Origin: Branchiostoma floridae
Taxonomy: Eukaryota; Chordata; Leptocardii; Amphioxiformes; Branchiostomatidae
NCBI RefSeq assembly: GCF_000003815.2
Contig: NC_049995.1
Span: 14,551,378 to 14,615,377, forward strand
Length of the DNA stretch: 64,000 nt
Direction of reading: 5' to 3'
A model generated the notes under the pieces. It did no database searches. It worked only from the letters and a program-made list of their open reading frames with translations, and had not been told where the DNA came from. Each line of letters opens with the position of its first letter. The first letter of the stretch is position 1. This document shows, in pieces, positions 59,701-64,000 of this stretch. The translations under genes and the position numbers were made by a program.

Positions 59701-62700
59701 TTGGTGACAGGGAATGCGTCTACTGGGATTTCAAGCTCAATGGTGAATATCTTATATAGCATATTTTATAAATTCTATCAGCCTACACCTTAAAAGAAGG
59801 GATCTCTTACATAAGACGGCTATTTCGTGTAACATTTGTAACAAGTGAAGGAATAAAAACAAGCTTTCTAATTATGCTTTATAAAAGCAATTACCTTGGT
59901 CATACATCTACCAGATTAAACTGGACTTGAGAACTATATGATAAATCGAGGATAATTCTTACCGGTATTAGTAGGCACTGCAGCTAAGGTGTCGCTTCTA
60001 ACAATGTGGTCCTAAACGATTCCTTAACAACAGTCTAGAACAGTGCCAATCAGAATTTGCCTGAGGAGGGTGACATACTGTGTTTCTTGATTGTATATAT
60101 AGATCCTGGTTGGGAACAAAGAAACGTGTTATCCAATGACTTTCAACCCTAAAGAATTTGTTTATCTTGACACATGCTTTTAGACGACAAAGGCGGCTGG
60201 TCATCGGAGGGGTGTAACGTGTACTACGCCGCGGACACGCACACGGTTTGCCACTGTAACCATCTCACCAACTTTGCTCTGCTCATGGTAAGTTCAAATA
60301 ATGATACTGATTTCGGTATTCGTCGTATTTGTTTGTTTGTTTGTTTTATTTGGATCTCCATTAATGATACTAAAATCACTAGTGATATTAGCATTATTGA
60401 TATCTATCAGATTCCTAAGAAAATAAGCATCCGCTAGAGAACACACAAGCTTAAATGAAAGACCATCAAATTCAAACCATAAGAACAAGTTTAAACAGTT
60501 AAATCAAAGACCACCCAGAAGACTAATAAAATCCAGGTGTATATGGACAGGTAGCTATCATACACTAGATGCTTGTGCCAAAGGAGAAAAGTTTATAAAG
60601 TGTATTCTGAAAGCTACACAACTAGCCACCAGACACTCTCAGTACGCAACAACAAAGATAAATTATGTCCCTTTGCCTTAAAGTTTATGCCCTTTTATCC
60701 TACCAGCTGATTTCCGTATTGTTTCCAGGATGTGTACGGCTCCACAGCTAAACAGCAACAACAAAGATAACAAACAAAGAGTTTATGCTCTTATCCTGTC
60801 AGCTGATTTCCGTATTGTTTCCAGGACGTGTACGGATCAACAGCTAAACTGAGCGAGGGGAACCAGAAGGCGTTGTCCATCATCTCTCTGATCGGCTGTG
60901 CCGTGTCGTCAGCAGGACTGCTGTTCGCGCTTATAACGTTCCTACTCTTCAGGTATGGCTTAATACGAAATATGTACTACACTTTGGGATAATATCTCTT
61001 ACGAAATATGCTCTGGTCGTAGGGATAACATTTCTGCGCTTATGATCAATTCAGGTACTTGTTAACTTGAGAAAAATGCTTTGATCTCAGGAATAGCATT
61101 TATTCTAAACGATCGTATTAGTCAAGAAGCTAACCTTTACCTAGTATGTTTTAGAAAGTAAATAACTCTTTTTGTCTCGCCTATCTGTCTAAGTATATAG
61201 CCGTGTGACTGTGTCTGTCTGTTTGTGCATCTTTGTGCCTGTCTATATCGGTCTAAGTCTGCTGTTATTGGTCTGTGTGTCTGTCTCTAGAACGGTATAT
61301 ATTTGTTCCCGCAGATAGCAATCGCCGTTTAAGGATCGAAAACTGGCGACTCAAATTGCTTTTGTTGCTTTGTTTTTCCAGAACCCTCCGCCGGGACAAC
61401 CCTACTAAGATCCTCATCAACCTGTGTGTGGCTCTGCTACTGGTGAACTTGACCTTTGTGACCCTGTCTCACCCAGAACAATTCCATGCCGGCTTCATGT
61501 GCAAAACTCACGCCATGGTAAATCTTAACTTGAGCACAAGTTCTGATATAAGCCCACTCTTATCCTGATCTATCTGATATACTTTGTACCTAGTACAATT
61601 GTTGTGCAATTGATTCATGATAGTTTTGTCACCAAAATGCTGATTGTAAATCACTATCTCTTGTAACGTAATTTTATTTCATATCGCTAAAATACGTACC
61701 GTAAAATAGACATCATTCATCCTTCGACGATAAGTTCAATAATTTGTGAAATTGTGTTAGCGCTGGCCATAGTGGTCATTCCGTGTAATACCTTAACCTA
61801 AGATTTCGTGTAGATAACAACATGAAAAAAAGCTTGAAAACTGCAAAAGTAATACGTTTCTGGCTTTGCTATTAACTATTTAAAATGCACAACTATATTA
61901 GACATATTTCTCGATACAGAAGTACATACACGTACAATGACGATGGCTAGGTAAGCAGCTTGAAAATAAATATGCACCCTAGGTGATGCACTACGCCCTG
62001 CTGGCCGCCATCGCCTGGATGGGGATCGAGGCAGTGAACATGTACCTCGCCTTCGTCAAGGTGTTCGACACCTACTACACAAACTTCGTTATGAAGATCT
62101 GTCTGGCAGGATGGGGTAGGCTTCTTAAATATGTTCAATATTCCATGGGGATGAAGTCGTGTGCTTGTATGTATGTGTGTCAACTCACAAGGGCGTGCTT
62201 GTGCGCTCGCGCGCGTGTGTGTGTGTGTGTGTGTGTGCGTGCGTGTAAATCAGATGTATTTCTGCGTATTCAAATACACACATTATATTGTCGCCAATCA
62301 TTCTCAGTGCTCATTTTGTGATATTGGAAAGATTGCACAGCAGTGTGGGTAAGAGGGTGAAGTATGCCTTTTCTAATTACCTCGTATATTCGATTTCTTG
62401 CTGTAATACCCGGTAAATACATGTAATTCCGCTGTGATCTTGTGTTGTAGGCACCCCTCTAGTGATTGTTGCAGTGACCGCCGCTATTGACATTGACGTG
62501 TATGGCTTCAAGGATGGAATGTAAGTATTCTCTCACTTTCTTTAAACCTTCAGTTATACAAAATCATGGAAAAGTATGTGATCCTTACTTGAGAAGTGGT
62601 AGGACTGCATTCTGTTTATGCATATGCGCACATACCAACTGCTGAAAATTTCCTAAGAGGAAACATGTGAACATTATTACAAACTTAGGATTGAACATTA

Positions 62701-62886
62701 GTAATGTATGCGTATGTTTGTTAGCAGATGTTTAAAGTTGTGTCTTCTATGTTATGTATATACAGCTGTTACCTGTCTGGTATCGCGTTCTATGCTGCGT
62801 TCGTGGCTCCGGTGTGCGTCGTTCTGATCTTCAACACCACCATGTATGGACTGGTGCTCCGTCATGTTGTCCGCATGAGAGGAAAG
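46347..62886 (+). CDS. Adhesion GPCR with LRR, sushi and GAIN/GPS domains (3' end missing)
   Basis: Twenty in-phase exons give 1061 codons: 46347-46564, 47225-47296, 47967-48038, 48448-48519, 48814-48885, 49356-49525, 51849-52031, 53030-53218, 55299-55997, 56383-56608, 57476-57623, 57902-58045, 59192-59371, 59697-59742, 60184-60287, 60825-60952, 61382-61517, 61983-62115, 62451-62520, 62766-62886. Order: signal peptide ([20 protein letters not shown]), LRRNT, four 24-residue LRRs each in a 72-bp phase-2 exon, LRRCT ([14 protein letters not shown]), two sushi domains (about 227-349), acidic His/Glu linker (350-582), GAIN, GPS ([19 protein letters not shown]; predicted cut L858/T859), TM1-TM5. 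[19 protein letters not shown] and [16 protein letters not shown] point to the ADGRG2/4/6 group. Such vertebrate receptors lack LRRs, so ligand contact by LRR and sushi domains is inferred. TM6-TM7 are not in the window. Exon 9's start is uncertain by one base. Confidence 0.9.
47347..47592. mobile_element. Inverted-repeat element in receptor intron 2
   Basis: 'ccccctttccac' with GC-rich continuation on the left is mirrored by 'gtggaaagggggg' on the right, with imperfect arms of about 35 bases (gcgctctcgccgcgctc versus gagcgcagcgcgatcc). It starts about 50 bases after the exon 2 donor. Borders and superfamily are uncertain. Confidence 0.5.
49752..50005. repeat. Long (CA)n microsatellite
   Basis: About 250 bases of CA with CGCA variants, then a short GAGA tract, in receptor intron 6. 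It generates long spurious frames on both strands. Confidence 0.97.
50954..51027 (-). repeat. tRNA-like SINE head
   Basis: Read on the minus strand, it contains a box A-like GTGGCCGAGCGGTCTACAGC and a perfect box B GGTTCGAACCC, the internal promoters of RNA polymerase III. The acceptor stem pairs only partly (about 5 of 7) and the T stem has a mismatch, so I read it as a tRNA-derived SINE or tRNA pseudogene, not a working tRNA gene. Confidence 0.55.
51234..51848 (+). repeat. Upstream copies of the first sushi exon acceptor (178-bp period)
   Basis: The acceptor and first 120 or so bases of receptor exon 7 (51849-52031) are repeated upstream at 51493 and 51671, exactly 178 bases apart, including the preceding intron tail (ttttttactcattaatttcg, actactag). 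A fourth, strongly diverged copy lies at about 51234-51310. Copies 1 and 2 break off after the codons for CVQGY-like sequence and lack the C-terminal half of the sushi domain and a donor. Only the last copy makes a complete sushi domain ([10 protein letters not shown] to QSPVCSG). Confidence 0.95.
52059..52347. mobile_element. piggyBac-type MITE A, 289 bp
   Basis: TTAA stands on both sides (52055-52058, 52348-52351), and the ends are CCCTATCCAGACC and GGTCTGGATAGGG. TTAA targets with CCC/GGG ends define piggyBac-type elements. It begins 27 bases after the donor of the first sushi exon. No coding capacity. Confidence 0.85.
52848..52967 (-). repeat. tRNA-like SINE
   Basis: On the minus strand, a box A-like TGTGGTGCAACGGCTAGAGC and a box B-like AGTTCTAAACTC are followed by unrelated 3' sequence. 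No full tRNA fold is possible by eye. It lies just upstream of the second sushi exon (53030), in intron 7. Confidence 0.5.
53274..54712. mobile_element. piggyBac-type element B, 1439 bp
   Basis: TTAA stands on both sides (53270-53273, 54713-54716) with ends CCCTATTCAGACCGGG and CCGGTCTGAATAGGG, of the same family as 52059-52347. The interior is rich in tgacgtcat motifs and has no transposase-length frame. It begins 51 bases after the donor of the second sushi exon. Confidence 0.85.
56613..56885. repeat. (GT)n microsatellite
   Basis: Imperfect GTGT tract beginning a few bases after the donor of receptor exon 10 (56608). The frames across it are artefacts. Confidence 0.95.
57021..57439. mobile_element. 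hAT-type MITE, 419 bp, perfect 8-bp TSD
   Basis: The ends TAGTGGTGCG and CGCACCACTA are inverted, and agtatatc flanks both sides (57013-57020, 57440-57447). The interior repeats 'caggtccggactt'-type blocks in both orientations, as in 4957-5400. It lies in receptor intron 10, 36 bases before the exon 11 acceptor at 57476. Confidence 0.9.
57788..57858 (-). repeat. tRNA-like SINE head
   Basis: On the minus strand, GGTGTAATGGCCAAGTGGT and AGTTCGATCCCC are good box A and box B matches, spaced as in a tRNA. The ends ACCGG/CCGGT can pair, but the rest does not form a standard cloverleaf by eye. It lies 44 bases before receptor exon 12. Confidence 0.5.
58131..58208 (+). repeat. Partial copy of receptor exon 12 with its donor
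   Basis: The last 78 bases of exon 12 (57902-58045) recur about 165 bases downstream, ending with the same donor context (caaggta). The frame is open, and four of the five differences I count are synonymous (the fifth changes E to D). There is no pyrimidine tract or placed AG at its left border, so it is unlikely to be spliced as an exon. Confidence 0.85.
60641..60760 (+). repeat. Duplicate acceptor and start of receptor TM1 exon (96-bp period)
   Basis: The sequence cagctgatttccgtattgtt, the following tccag and the first exon bases occur twice, with AG at 60728 and at 60824. Only the second continues into exon 16. If the first acceptor were used, the frame would read about 10 residues and hit a stop (aacagcaacaacaaagataa region), giving a secreted or N-terminal-fragment-only receptor. 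Confidence 0.9.
62160..62250. repeat. Short (GT)n microsatellite
   Basis: GTGT/GCGC tract in receptor intron 18. No gene. Confidence 0.85.
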
Positions 62887-63203
62887 GTAGCGCCCGATTC
62901 GTATACTTGCATTACAGGGCAATGAAATGTCACTGATTGTATACACGTGCACTCTATATACATGGAACATCGTCAGTCAACTCAGCTCAGAAGACCTAAA
63001 AGAACATGATATTTCTAGTTGAAATTTTGTTTCCTGATTGCAGATGCGGAACCAAGACAATGATATTGTTGATACCTTTTGCATCAAGTTTCTTAAACTG
63101 ATTTATCAAAATGAGAAATTGTAATATGTTTTTAAAACTGTATAATCAAAGAATAGAAGCAACATGAGCCAACGTTTCCCCAGAAAAATGAGGGTATATC
63201 CTA

Positions 63204-63303
63204 NNNNNNNNNNNNNNNNNNNNNNNNNNNNNNNNNNNNNNNNNNNNNNNNNNNNNNNNNNNNNNNNNNNNNNNNNNNNNNNNNNNNNNNNNNNNNNNNN
63301 NNN
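63204..63303. other. Assembly gap, 100 N
   Basis: Exactly 100 N after receptor exon 20. The sequence resumes with a copy of upstream sequence, so the join is suspect. Confidence 0.99.
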
Positions 63304-64000
63304 GACCATCAAATTCAAACCATAAGAACAAGTTTAAACAGTTAAATCAAAGACCACCCAGAAGACTAATAAAATCCAGGTGTATATGGACAGGTAGCTA
63401 TCATACACTAGATGCTTGTGCCAAAGGAGAAAAGTTTATAAAGTGTATTCTGAAAGCTACACAACTAGCCACCAGACACTCTCAGTACGCAACAACAAAG
63501 ATAAATTATGTCCCTTTGCCTTAAAGTTTATGCCCTTTTATCCTACCAGCTGATTTCCGTATTGTTTCCAGGATGTGTACGGCTCCACAGCTAAACAGCA
63601 ACAACAAAGATAACAAACAAAGAGTTTATGCTCTTATCCTGTCAGCTGATTTCCGTATTGTTTCCAGGACGTGTACGGATCAACAGCTAAACTGAGCGAG
63701 GGGAACCAGAAGGCGTTGTCCATCATCTCTCTGATCGGCTGTGCCGTGTCGTCAGCAGGACTGCTGTTCGCGCTTATAACGTTCCTACTCTTCAGGTATG
63801 GCTTAATACGAAATATGTACTACACTTTGGGATAATATCTCTTACGAAATATGCTCTGGTCGTAGGGATAACATTTCTGCGCTTATGATCAATTCAGGTA
63901 CTTGTTAACTTGAGAAAAATGCTTTGATCTCAGGAATAGCATTTATTCTAAACGATCGTATTAGTCAAGAAGCTAACCTTTACCTAGTATGTTTTAGAAA
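63304..64000 (+). repeat. Second copy of 60461-61157 including the TM1 exon
   Basis: By reading, the 697 bases are identical to 60461-61157 at a constant offset of 2843, including intron sequence, the duplicated acceptor and TM1 exon 16 (copy at 63668-63795). Downstream of a TM5 exon one expects TM6, not TM1. Coming straight after a 100-N gap, this is most simply an assembly duplication. A real tandem gene duplication is the alternative. Confidence 0.9.

Overview
The window reads as nuclear DNA of an invertebrate chordate, most likely an amphioxus (Branchiostoma-type) genome. The basis is conserved many-exon animal genes with GT-AG introns, one of them almost collinear with the vertebrate gene, embedded in introns packed with small non-autonomous DNA transposons, tRNA-derived SINE-like repeats, CA/GT microsatellites and minisatellites that overlap splice sites. 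The species is inferred. Five N-runs are assembly gaps.

Three genes are present. (1) WDR48/UAF1 lies on the minus strand (ATG at 28073, stop at 5514). It splits into 18 exons that join in phase to 680 codons, close to the human length. The product is the WD40 cofactor of USP1/USP12/USP46 deubiquitinases. (2) Divergently, on the plus strand (30342-42904), a nine-exon gene gives a 492-residue protein with a basic N-terminus, one membrane segment and a long Glu/Val/Ala/Pro repeat tail, resembling vertebrate MGARP (mitochondrial Glu-rich protein). (3) On the plus strand from 46347, at least 20 exons encode an adhesion GPCR: signal peptide, leucine-rich repeats, two sushi domains, an acidic linker, a GAIN domain with a canonical GPS (cleavage at HL|T) and TM1-TM5 before an assembly gap. 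Its 7TM part is closest to the ADGRG2/4/6 group. The last 697 bases repeat the TM1-exon region exactly and look like an assembly duplication.

The outstanding theme is tandem duplication across exon-intron borders. Two WDR48 exons carry large minisatellites whose unit is itself the splice junction: about 50 copies of the exon 10 acceptor and about 30 copies of the exon 2 donor. At least seven further exons in WDR48 and the receptor have one to three partial copies of their own splice junction beside them.

The rest is mobile DNA. Several elements can be delimited to the base by target-site duplications: hAT-type (8 bp), Mutator-like (9 bp), TTAA-type, TA-type and TTA (Harbinger-type) elements. 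One TTAA foldback element has its unoccupied target preserved in a related repeat 9 kb away. The genes share no obvious pathway. The WDR48 and MGARP-like genes are arranged head to head about 2.3 kb apart.
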